NCBI GenBank assembly: GCA_963711675.1
Contig: CAVQFB010000008.1
Coordinates: forward strand, 124,001-188,000
Direction: 5' to 3'
Length of the DNA stretch: 64,000 nt
Source: CAVQFB01 sp963711675
Lineage (GTDB): Bacteria; Acidobacteriota; Terriglobia; Terriglobales; Acidobacteriaceae
In this document: positions 34,842 to 42,929 of the stretch, one piece after another
Layout of the letters: each line of letters begins with the position of its first letter
Position numbering within the stretch: position 1 is the stretch's first letter
Program-made: the position numbers and the translations under genes
The notes under the pieces: generated by a model
What the model was told of the DNA's origin: nothing
Seen by the model: only the letters and a program-made list of their open reading frames with translations
The model's database searches: none

Positions 34842-35252
34842 AGGGTTACTCCTCCTTGGCCTGTGAACTTCGAACGTTGGTAGCGGGCGGGGAAAGCGGT
34901 CGAGTGCATATTGTAAACGAGGCGGGCGCGAATTTCTGAAATCCTGCACGCGACGCACCTGCCTCGTGACGATTTCGTTGAGGAGTTGACTCTGGGTAAA
35001 TGCACGCGCACGCAGTCGATAAGTTTGGGCGAAATCTTTCTCGACGAAACCCTGAGCAACCGGCGGAAACCCGGCGGGATACTCATTCGCGAAAGTCAAA
35101 CCGGCCCACTACGCAAAATATTGCACGTTGACATGCCGGAATGCTGAGGTGTATCGTCACGCCGCAAACGAAAGTTCCTTCGTCTGCGAACGCTCACCAT
35201 CTGATCGCAATATTTTCGAGGACGCTGAATTCCCAAGCGCAAGGATCACTCC

Positions 35253-36761
35253 ATGAATCGAATCGCCCGTTGTTCATGCACGGGCAGGGAATACCCTGCC
35301 TTCTTGAGCGTCGTTTTGACGTTAGCCATCGCGCTGGCCGCAGTTACGTCGGCCCAGGCGCAACTTCCTCTGGTAAAGCTCAGCACAGATACCTTTAACA
35401 ACAACTACAGTGAACACAAGACTGAAGTCGAGCCCGATACCTATGCCTGGGGCTCTACCATTGTGAGCACTTTTCAGGTTGCTCGCGTTATGGACGGCGG
35501 TGGCGCTGACATTGGGTTCGCCACCTCCAAGGACGGCGGCAAAACCTGGACCCACGGCTACCTTCCCGGTCTCACCGTTAATTGGAAGGGTGGAAGTTTC
35601 TCTGCGGCTAGCGATCCAGCCGTCATCTACGATGCGAAACACGGTGAATGGCTGATCTCGAGTCTTCCCATCCAAAACAACCAGGCAGAAGCGGTCGCCA
35701 CCAGCCGCTCCAAAGACGGAATCACCTGGAGCAAGCCCATCATCGTCGACAGCAGCGGCTCCGACGACAAGAACTGGATCACCTGCGACAACACCTCCAG
35801 CAGCCCCCACTATGGCAATTGCTACACCGAGTGGGATGAGCCCGCCTTGGGTGATGTCATTTTCATGAGCACTTCCACCGACGGTGGACTCACCTGGGGA
35901 CCCGCAAAGAACACCGCGGATCAGGCCAGTGGTCTCGGCGGTCAGCCGATCGTGCAGCCGAATGGCAAAGTCGTGGTTCCGATCGATGGCTTCACCGGCA
36001 TGATTGCCTTCAATTCGACAGACGGCGGCAATAGCTGGAGCAGCACCTCACTCATTGCCGTCCAAAACTTCCGCGGCGAGGATGGCGGCCTGCGCAGTCC
36101 TGGGTTGCCTTCCGCTGCCATCGACAAAGCCGGCAAAATCTACGTCGTATGGCCCGACTGCAGTTTCCGTAGCGGCTGCAGCACCGACGATATCGTCATG
36201 AGCACCTCCACCAACGGTACGACCTGGAGCCCGATTGCCCGCATCCCGATTGATCCACTCAACAGCACGGTCGACCACTTCATCCCCGGGCTAGGCGTCG
36301 ACCGCTCGACCTCCGGAAAGACGGCACATCTCTCGCTCACCTACTATTACTATCCCAACGCCAGTTGCGGTAACTCCTGCCAACTCGAAGTTGGATTTAC
36401 CGTCTCTACCAATGGCGGTAGCACCTGGACGAAAGGAAAGCATCTGGCCGGACCCATGCAGTTGAGTTGGCTGGCGCCTTCGCAGAACGGCCAGATGGTT
36501 GCCGACTATCTTGCGGTCGACTACTCAAAGGGCAAGCCGTTCGGAGTCTTTGCGGTGGCCAAGGCTCCCAGCGGAGGCCTGCTCAACGAGGCCATGTACA
36601 CCACCAAGAATCCTCTCCTCGCGGAAGCCGGCGAACCTCTCTTCAGCTCAAAAGGTGAGAAGCCGGTGCCGGGTGTGAAGGGGATCTACGTGTGGAAGTA
36701 CTACGATGACGATGGTGAGTACCCCATCCCGCCATCGAAACTGCCTCCAAACCGGAAGTAG
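35253..36761 (+). CDS. Secreted BNR-repeat / sialidase-like propeller protein
   Basis: A 502-residue exported protein; the signal peptide runs to about residue 36 (LSVVLTLAIALAAVTSAQA). The mature protein is a beta-propeller with repeated Asp-box motifs (SKDGGKTWTHG, STDGGLTWGP, STDGGNSWSS, STNGTTWSP, STNGGSTWTKG), the hallmark of the sialidase superfamily. The Arg triad and Tyr/Glu pair needed for sialidase activity were not identified, so an enzymatic role is not claimed. AAGGATCA lies before the ATG. Confidence 0.85.
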   Translation: MNRIARCSCTGREYPAFLSVVLTLAIALAAVTSAQAQLPLVKLSTDTFNNNYSEHKTEVEPDTYAWGSTIVSTFQVARVMDGGGADIGFATSKDGGKTWTHGYLPGLTVNWKGGSFSAASDPAVIYDAKHGEWLISSLPIQNNQAEAVATSRSKDGITWSKPIIVDSSGSDDKNWITCDNTSSSPHYGNCYTEWDEPALGDVIFMSTSTDGGLTWGPAKNTADQASGLGGQPIVQPNGKVVVPIDGFTGMIAFNSTDGGNSWSSTSLIAVQNFRGEDGGLRSPGLPSAAIDKAGKIYVVWPDCSFRSGCSTDDIVMSTSTNGTTWSPIARIPIDPLNSTVDHFIPGLGVDRSTSGKTAHLSLTYYYYPNASCGNSCQLEVGFTVSTNGGSTWTKGKHLAGPMQLSWLAPSQNGQMVADYLAVDYSKGKPFGVFAVAKAPSGGLLNEAMYTTKNPLLAEAGEPLFSSKGEKPVPGVKGIYVWKYYDDDGEYPIPPSKLPPNRK

Positions 36762-36782
36762 CGAGACCTCAGCATCACCAGA

Positions 36783-36814
36783 AGCCGCCAGCACTCGTGC
36801 AGGCGGCTTTTTTG
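36783..36814 (+). terminator. Intrinsic terminator after the BNR protein gene
   Basis: AAGCCGCC at 36783-36790 and GGCGGCTT at 36803-36810 form a perfect 8-bp stem, followed by a run of six T. Confidence 0.85.
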
Positions 36815-36894
36815 TTCCAGCTGAGGCGTGTGCGCGATCCACACTGACGTAACTTGGCCCCGGAAATGGATGGACGGAGAATACCCAAGACTCC

Positions 36895-38022
36895 GTGGCC
36901 CTGATACTCCATCCCGCAGACGATCACCTTCGCACCTTGGCCTGGTACGGCTTGCTCGTGGTCGCCTCCTACTTCCTTATTGCCAGCATGGCTGTGCGCT
37001 GGCGACCGCGCTGGCGTGTGCGCGTTGCCCAGTACGAGCCACCTGCCGGAGTTTCACCTGCGGTTGCTGCGTACGTGTGGGACCGCGGCGTCAGCGACAA
37101 GCCCTTCGTTGTCGCTCTGGCGAGTATGGCGTCCAAGGGCTACTTACAGATCGAGCAAGGCCAGGCCGATTATCTTCTTTCCCGTGCCAATGGCTCAGGG
37201 ACTCTGACGGATGAAGAGCAAGCTATCGTCGATACCCTTTTTCCTCCCAAGGCCGACTCGCTCTGCTTGTCGCAGCTATTCAAGCTGGAAAAGACTGCCC
37301 GGACGGTCCGCGGTCTGCTCGAATCCGCCATAGAGCCCGACCTGATTTCTCCCCACTTTCCGTGTTTTATTCCCGGTCTTACTTTGTCGATCTGGTGCTT
37401 TATCGCGGCCTTGTCCCCGGAGCAGGAAAATATTTGGAATTCGAACGGCGGCGGAGCGACAGTCATCCCAGCTTTGCTGGCCGTCTGGGCCGTACTCGCG
37501 ATGACCCGAACTTTGCCGACAATTTTCTACAAACTCAAGAGCCACCTGCCCGGACGCACTCCCAGGCCGTTACCCTTTGTCAAAAAGGACCTGACGGTTC
37601 TGGGTATCTCGCTCGTGGCGCTCGCATCGCTGGCCCTCATCGCGTGGATCACTTCGGTCCAGTTTGCTCTGCAGTTTGCAGGGTTCCTGGTGGTGAATCT
37701 CCTGGGAGCGGTTGCCCTTCGCGCTCCGACGGCGGCCGGACATAACTTGCTCGGCCGGCTCGCCGACTTCCGCATGTTTCTAACCGCGGTTGAGTCGGAT
37801 CGGGTCAATCGCATGAACGCGCCCGACGCACCCTCCCCTGCGGCCGCCGACAAGTATTGGCCCTGGGCGCTCGCGCTGGGCGTAGAGCACGCGTGGGGCG
37901 AGCAATTCGTGGCCGCGGTCCTGAACCGCCTTGGGCCCGCTTCCGCTATGGACAGCATCGAGAGCAACTGTCCCGAGGACCGGCGCACCAGCGCGGACCT
38001 TCTGGACTTGCATCTGCGCTAA
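36895..38022 (+). CDS. DUF2207-like membrane protein, C-terminal half type
   Basis: A 375-residue protein with a GTG start and one N-terminal and about three later membrane segments. The stretch VRVAQYEPPAGVSPAVAAYVWDRG followed by ALASMASKGYLQIEQ matches the cytoplasmic part of DUF2207 proteins, and ADKYWPWALALGVEHAWGEQF matches the conserved LPYAVALGVEKxW region near the C-terminus. Typical DUF2207 proteins carry an extra N-terminal exported domain of about 250 residues which is missing here, so this may be a natural short form or a truncated gene. Function unknown. The ribosome site is weak. Confidence 0.7.
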   Translation: MALILHPADDHLRTLAWYGLLVVASYFLIASMAVRWRPRWRVRVAQYEPPAGVSPAVAAYVWDRGVSDKPFVVALASMASKGYLQIEQGQADYLLSRANGSGTLTDEEQAIVDTLFPPKADSLCLSQLFKLEKTARTVRGLLESAIEPDLISPHFPCFIPGLTLSIWCFIAALSPEQENIWNSNGGGATVIPALLAVWAVLAMTRTLPTIFYKLKSHLPGRTPRPLPFVKKDLTVLGISLVALASLALIAWITSVQFALQFAGFLVVNLLGAVALRAPTAAGHNLLGRLADFRMFLTAVESDRVNRMNAPDAPSPAAADKYWPWALALGVEHAWGEQFVAAVLNRLGPASAMDSIESNCPEDRRTSADLLDLHLR

Positions 38023-38192
38023 CCTCGCCCATCCCCAGTGCGTGGCTCGTCCTATCGCAGAAGCGAAGCGCGGGTGTGGTAGATCTTCAACGGGACGGTT
38101 TCTTTCGCGCTCCTTCCGCTGCGTTCGCGAGCCAACCTCCGCCGCGAGTTACCGCAAATTCTGTTTGGCAGCACCGTTTCCTCACAAGCGCT

Positions 38193-38301
38193 GTCATCCC
38201 GAGCGGAGCAGGATCGTTCGCTCGCGAACGATGTTGAGAAGTCGAGAGCCTGCCCTGAGCGAATCCGAGCACCGCGAGGAGAGTCGAATGGGGAGCCCGT
38301 G
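38193..38301 (+). repeat. Intergenic repeat, GTCATCCCGAGC family
   Basis: Starts GTCATCCCGAGCGGAGCAGG, has the perfect core hairpin CGTTCG-CTCG-CGAACG, then GTTGAGAAGTCGAGAGCCTG and a second CCTGAGCGAATCC...GAGTCGAATGGGGAG, so it looks like two nested or adjacent units. It lies in the 535 bp gap between the DUF2207-like and kinase genes. Confidence 0.65.
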
Positions 38302-38410
38302 CCCGCTGACAGCCGCCAACGGCCCGGAAAGGAGTTCTCGGCACGAACTTCGTGGGGCGGGGTTCGCGGTGAGAACTCCTCTTCAGGCAGGTTGACACCT
38401 CCGACAAACA

Positions 38411-38473
38411 CGAGGTCTTTCGACTCCGCGAAGAGATTCGCACGCGAATCTCCTCGCTACGCTCAAGATGACA
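38411..38473 (-). repeat. Intergenic repeat, GTCATCTTGAGC family, inverted copy
   Basis: On the - strand it reads GTCATCTTGAGCGTAGCGAG, a perfect hairpin GAGATTCGC-GT-GCGAATCTC, and then GGAGTCGAAAGACCTCGTG. Confidence 0.75.
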
Positions 38474-38557
38474 AGATGGGGCGGGCGTAGGCGTGCTGAC
38501 TCACTTATTCGCCAAGACGTGAATGAGTGGGCTACTCGATGAAGGCGGGCGGCTGAC

Positions 38558-41155
38558 TCATCTAACTTCCCAGTCGACAGCGTAGATATCCTGGGCTCCG
38601 GCTTCGCGGAGGAGCAATGGCGAATCGTCTGGTGCGAGCGCCAGCCATCCGCCATATCGGCCGGTGGTGATGAAATTTTTCAGGTCAACCACCTGCTCGG
38701 TCTTGTGGTCACTGACTCGAATCCTCTCCACCGCACCTTTTCCGCGGTAATCCAGGACGTAGACGTACTGTCCGTCCTTCGACCAGTTCAGCCAGCCCAG
38801 CGGACCCTTGGCGAGGTCAGTCCACTTCTGAGTCTGTGTATCAAACAGGAGAAGCCTCATCGAGTCGGCAGAGCACGCAAGAACATACCGGCCGTTCGGA
38901 GACCATCGCGGCGAGAACAGTCCTTGCGAATCGGGCAGCGTCGTCACCTGGCGGCTCGCCGGGTCAAGGACACGAATTGCCGATGCCGCGTCGTTGGGTT
39001 GTCCGCCGAAGATGATCTTGCTCCCATCGGGAGACCAGTTCGGATCTTCCTGATGGCTGGGATCGTCCGGCATCAGTGGCCGGGGACTTCCGCCGTCGGG
39101 TGAAACCTCATACATCCGGGCGGGTTTGTCGGAACTTAACTCGAACTCCGAGAAGATGATCTTCTTGCCGTCTAGAGACCAGCGAGGCAGCATGGGATAG
39201 AGCGGCGGGTAAGTCAGTTGCAGGCGCTCGCTCCCGTCCAGCTTGCTTCGCCACAACGCGCCTTCGGGATAGGAAATGTAGGCGACCCACTGGCCGTCCT
39301 TCGAGAAGGCGACATGCTCGACGGAAACGCCGCCAAGAAAAGGCGAGAACTGGCCAGACTTCAAGTCATAGCGCATCAGCTCGCCGCGGTACGTCTGGCC
39401 GATCACGAAAAGTTTCTTGCCGTCCTTGCTTGGAAGGGGAGAGGACAACGACAGCGGGCTCGAAGTCAACGGAATCGGCTTAGGGTCGGCTTGAAGGAAA
39501 CTGCCTCTTTGCGGAAGAGCCCAGATCTGGCGGTTTGACTGGAAGACGAAATACTTCCCGTCGGCAGTCCACTTGCCGCAACACTCGTCGGGCGGATTGT
39601 GCCAACCGGCCAGCAGGCGATGCAAGTCGGTGCCCGCCAGGGACGCTTCCCAGGCGAGTTGCTGGCCGAGACCTCCGACGCTTTCCGAGGTGTCGAAGCG
39701 CAAGTGGGCGCCGTCAGGCGACCAGGTGACATTTCTGATGTCGCCCTTCACGGTAAGCAGCTTGCGCGAATCCGTGCCGTCGGCCTTCGCCACGAACAGG
39801 TCGCCAAGGTTGGTGTAGGCGAGCATCTTGCCGTCGGGAGACCATGCGGCCGTTTCCGCTACCGTGTCGCCCAGACGTCGTGGCGAACCGCCAAGAATCG
39901 GGAGACTCCAGAGCGGCCCTCTGGGAGGCGCGCCCTGCCCGTCGACGACGAGGAGTTCCGAACCATCGCGCGACAGGTCAACAGGAACCATGTCAGGAGA
40001 CGGCACGATGGAAATCCTTCTCGGCTCGCCGCCCGAGATGGACATTTCGGCGATGCCCTGGGAGGCGGAACTGCCCGAGCTTCCCAAGCTGAGGTAGAGC
40101 CTGGAACCGTCGGTTCCGATCAGCGATTTCGGCTGGCCGTCATGAGTGAGCTGAACGTAATTTGACACTCTGGGGACGGGCGCGGTCCGCGTCAAGAAGT
40201 AGATGATCGCGGCAGCGGCGAGCACGATCACCAGAGCAGCCGCAGCGGTTGCGGGGCTCAGGCGGAAAGCCGGAGTCTTCGTCTCGTAAACGGCCGGAGG
40301 TGGCGATATGGTCGTGTCCGAGAGCGCTGCCAGCGCGAAGGCCAGATCGGAGGCCGACTGGAAGCGCTGCTCCGGGTTCTTCTCCAGACAGCGATGCACA
40401 ACTCTCTGCAACCCCAGCGGCGTGCTCGGCGACAGCTGCGATATAGGCGGAGGCTCTTCGTTCAGAATCGCGCTCATCGTATCCGCAGAGGTCTGCTTTT
40501 GAAATGTGCGCTTGCCCATCACCATCTCGTAAAGGGTCGCGCCGAAGGCGAAGATGTCGGAGCGGTGGTCGGAGGCTTGTCCTCGCACCTGCTCGGGAGA
40601 CATGTAGCCCACGGTTCCCATGGGGATGCCCGGTAACGTGACCGTTGGCGACAGGTCCGCTGCGGATTTTTTGGGTTCCTCAAGCTTGGCCAATCCGAAG
40701 TCGAGAATCTTGACCCGGCCATCTTTGGTGATGAAAAGATTTTCGGGCTTGAGGTCGCGGTGGACGATGCCTTTTTCGTGCGCTGCCGCCAGGCCGTTAG
40801 CGATCTGCACTCCGTAGTCGATCACTTTGCGCAGCGGTAGAGGCCCGCGCCGGAGAATTTCGTGCAGCGTCATGCCTTCCAGCAGTTCCGACACCAGATA
40901 CTGCACGTTCTCGTAAGTTCCCAGCTGGTAGACGGCAAGAATGTTGGGATGATTCAACGCTGCCGCGGCTCGGGCTTCGTGCTGGAAGCGGCGCAGGCGG
41001 TCCGGGTCCGAGGAGTAGAGATCGGGGAGGACTTTGATGGCGACGTCACGATTGAGCTTGGTGTCGCGTGCGCGGTACACCTCGCCCATCCCGCCCGCAC
41101 CCAGCGGCGAAACGATCTCGTAGGGTCCGAGTTTCGAGCCAGAGGTCAGGGGCAT
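38558..41155 (-). CDS. Ser/Thr protein kinase fused to a TolB-like beta-propeller
   Basis: A transmembrane Hanks-type kinase. From the ATG at 41155 the protein has 865 residues: the kinase domain (about 10-275) has the glycine loop PLGAGGMGEVYRA, the VAIK lysine, HRDLKPENLF and DFG, and the activation segment ends GTVGYMSPEQVRG. A membrane helix (AAAALVIVLAAAAIIYFL) follows at about 310-330, and the extracytoplasmic part is a WD40-like/PD40 propeller with repeated WSPDGK motifs. This architecture is strongly expanded in Acidobacteriota and probably senses envelope signals. A TTG at 41167 could add four residues. Confidence 0.93.
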   Translation of the reverse strand: MPLTSGSKLGPYEIVSPLGAGGMGEVYRARDTKLNRDVAIKVLPDLYSSDPDRLRRFQHEARAAAALNHPNILAVYQLGTYENVQYLVSELLEGMTLHEILRRGPLPLRKVIDYGVQIANGLAAAHEKGIVHRDLKPENLFITKDGRVKILDFGLAKLEEPKKSAADLSPTVTLPGIPMGTVGYMSPEQVRGQASDHRSDIFAFGATLYEMVMGKRTFQKQTSADTMSAILNEEPPPISQLSPSTPLGLQRVVHRCLEKNPEQRFQSASDLAFALAALSDTTISPPPAVYETKTPAFRLSPATAAAALVIVLAAAAIIYFLTRTAPVPRVSNYVQLTHDGQPKSLIGTDGSRLYLSLGSSGSSASQGIAEMSISGGEPRRISIVPSPDMVPVDLSRDGSELLVVDGQGAPPRGPLWSLPILGGSPRRLGDTVAETAAWSPDGKMLAYTNLGDLFVAKADGTDSRKLLTVKGDIRNVTWSPDGAHLRFDTSESVGGLGQQLAWEASLAGTDLHRLLAGWHNPPDECCGKWTADGKYFVFQSNRQIWALPQRGSFLQADPKPIPLTSSPLSLSSPLPSKDGKKLFVIGQTYRGELMRYDLKSGQFSPFLGGVSVEHVAFSKDGQWVAYISYPEGALWRSKLDGSERLQLTYPPLYPMLPRWSLDGKKIIFSEFELSSDKPARMYEVSPDGGSPRPLMPDDPSHQEDPNWSPDGSKIIFGGQPNDAASAIRVLDPASRQVTTLPDSQGLFSPRWSPNGRYVLACSADSMRLLLFDTQTQKWTDLAKGPLGWLNWSKDGQYVYVLDYRGKGAVERIRVSDHKTEQVVDLKNFITTGRYGGWLALAPDDSPLLLREAGAQDIYAVDWEVR

Positions 41156-41282
41156 CCGTGGGCGCAATTATAGTCCCGCGGTAAAGCCTGGTAGCGGATG
41201 GGATTAGTGTGGACGGGGGCTGGTGCTGGAATGGGCTTAGGCTTCGGGATGGCCCGTCACCTGTCTCATCACGCTTCAACCG

Positions 41283-41663
41283 TCACACTCGGCCGCGAAA
41301 CTGGATGATCTTGCGGCGGTCGCGTTTCGATGGTCTGCTCTCCGGCGACGGGGAGAAGTTCTGCATTGCCTTTCGTTCGGCTGCGACCTTTATCCGCAGT
41401 TCACGGCTTGCTTCCGTCTCGCGATAGAGTGTCTGCGCAACCGGGGCCGGGCCACGCACCTCGCTCAAGAGGAGTACCTCCACCTGGAAATCGCCGCCGT
41501 CATTGGTCACGCGCAGCATGTCGCCGACCCGGACCTCGCGCGCAGGCTTGGCCGGTTGCCCGTTCGATTGGATCCTGCCGAGTTCGCAGGCTCGCTTGGC
41601 TAAGGGCCGCGTCTTGAAAAACCGGGCGGCCCAGAGCCATACGTCGATTCGTACGCCGTTCAT
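41283..41663 (-). CDS. S4-domain RNA-binding protein, Hsp15-like
   Basis: The 126-residue protein begins RIDVWLWAARFFKTRPLAKRACELGRIQSNG, the S4 RNA-binding alpha-L motif, and continues RVGDMLRVTN, as in the heat-shock protein Hsp15 (HslR), which rescues stalled 50S subunits with nascent chains. The C-terminus is basic (RPSKRDRRKIIQF), as in Hsp15. It is a single gene between a divergent oxidoreductase gene and the kinase gene; no heat-shock promoter was sought in detail. Confidence 0.85.
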   Translation of the reverse strand: MNGVRIDVWLWAARFFKTRPLAKRACELGRIQSNGQPAKPAREVRVGDMLRVTNDGGDFQVEVLLLSEVRGPAPVAQTLYRETEASRELRIKVAAERKAMQNFSPSPESRPSKRDRRKIIQFRGRV

Positions 41664-41775
41664 GATTTCTTCCGTGTCAGGTTAAAGCCCGATCTAGTCT
41701 TGTATTCTGGACGACAGTACCACGGTCGAGCCGAATACCGCATGGGCTCGCGACGGAATCCTGAAGGAGGCTCTC

Positions 41776-42897
41776 ATGCGCACATTCATTCTCCTCTTGG
41801 CACTCGGCGTTGTCGTGTTCGGGCTGCCGATCATGTCGATGGCGGAGCCCTCCGGTCAGTCTACCGGCAAGGCGTTGCGCGTCGCCATCGTTGGAATGGT
41901 GCACGGACATGTTGCCGGTTTTCTCGGTCCCGCCCTTAAGCGGAGCGACATCCAGATCGTCGGTATCGCTGAGGCGGATCAGGTAGTCGTGCAGCGGTAC
42001 GCGAACGAATTCAAGCTCGATCCACAATTGCTGTATAGCGAGGTGGAAACGATGCTGACGAAGGCGCAACCGCAGGCGTTGCTGGTCTATACCAACACGC
42101 GCGATCACAGGCGAATCGTGGAAACGGCTGCGCGCCATGGCATAGCAGTAATGATGGAGAAGCCTCTCGCGGTTAGCGTGGAAGATGCGCTGGCCATCCA
42201 GCGTGCTGCTGACACAGCGCACATTCCTGTGCTGGTGAACTACGAAACCACTTGGTACCCGAGCAACGCTGCCGCGTACGCACTGGTACGCGAGGGCGCT
42301 CTCGGCGATGTTCGTAAGGTTGTGGTGCACGACGGCCACCGGGGGCCGAAGGAGATCGGTGTTTCTCCGGAATTTCTCTCTTGGCTGACGGACCCTGCGC
42401 GCAACGGAGCGGGGGCGTTGTTCGACTTCGGCTGCTACGGCGCGGACCTCATGACGTGGCTGATGAACGGCGCGGCCCCGATCAGCGTGACTGCTGTTAC
42501 GCAACAAATCAAGCCTGAGATTTATCCGCACGTCGATGATGAAGCGACCGTCATTCTCACTTATCCCAAGGCGCAGGCCATCCTGCAGGCGTCATGGAAT
42601 TGGCCCTTCGACCGCAAAGACATGGAAGTGTACGGCGAGACTGGTCAGGCGATCACGGTGCGCCGCGATGATCTCCGCGTGCGCCGTCAGGGAGAGACCG
42701 AGGAGCGGCAGCAAACTGCTCCAACGCTCGCGCCTCCGTATAACGATCCAATCTCATACCTGATCGCGGTTGTTTCCGGAGAGGTCAAGCCCGCCGGACT
42801 CTCGGCGCTCGACACGAATGTTACTGTGGTGCGCATTCTGGATGCGGCACGAGAATCGGCCAAGACGGGCACGACGATCCGGCTCGCAGACCGTTGA
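41776..42897 (+). CDS. Gfo/Idh/MocA family oxidoreductase
   Basis: NAD(P)-dependent sugar or polyol oxidoreductase family. The 373-residue product has an N-terminal hydrophobic leader (MRTFILLLALGVVVFGLPIMSMA), then a Rossmann fold with LRVAIVGMVHGHVAGFLG, the EKP catalytic motif in MMEKPLAVSVEDAL and the C-terminal domain (GALFDFGCYGADLMTWLM). The leader is unusual because most members are cytoplasmic; glycoside-acting members exported by Sec or Tat are known. Substrate unknown. The ATG at 41776 follows GAAGGAGGC. Confidence 0.88.
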   Translation: MRTFILLLALGVVVFGLPIMSMAEPSGQSTGKALRVAIVGMVHGHVAGFLGPALKRSDIQIVGIAEADQVVVQRYANEFKLDPQLLYSEVETMLTKAQPQALLVYTNTRDHRRIVETAARHGIAVMMEKPLAVSVEDALAIQRAADTAHIPVLVNYETTWYPSNAAAYALVREGALGDVRKVVVHDGHRGPKEIGVSPEFLSWLTDPARNGAGALFDFGCYGADLMTWLMNGAAPISVTAVTQQIKPEIYPHVDDEATVILTYPKAQAILQASWNWPFDRKDMEVYGETGQAITVRRDDLRVRRQGETEERQQTAPTLAPPYNDPISYLIAVVSGEVKPAGLSALDTNVTVVRILDAARESAKTGTTIRLADR

Positions 42898-42929
42898 CGG
42901 TCCGCTTCCTGAGCGATCCGCGAGGCTTC

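Noticed and set aside
34842..35099. N-terminal extension of the amylase to 35099.
   Set aside because: A strong AGGAGGAG site precedes the ATG at 34841, and the extra 86 residues do not resemble amylase or a signal peptide.
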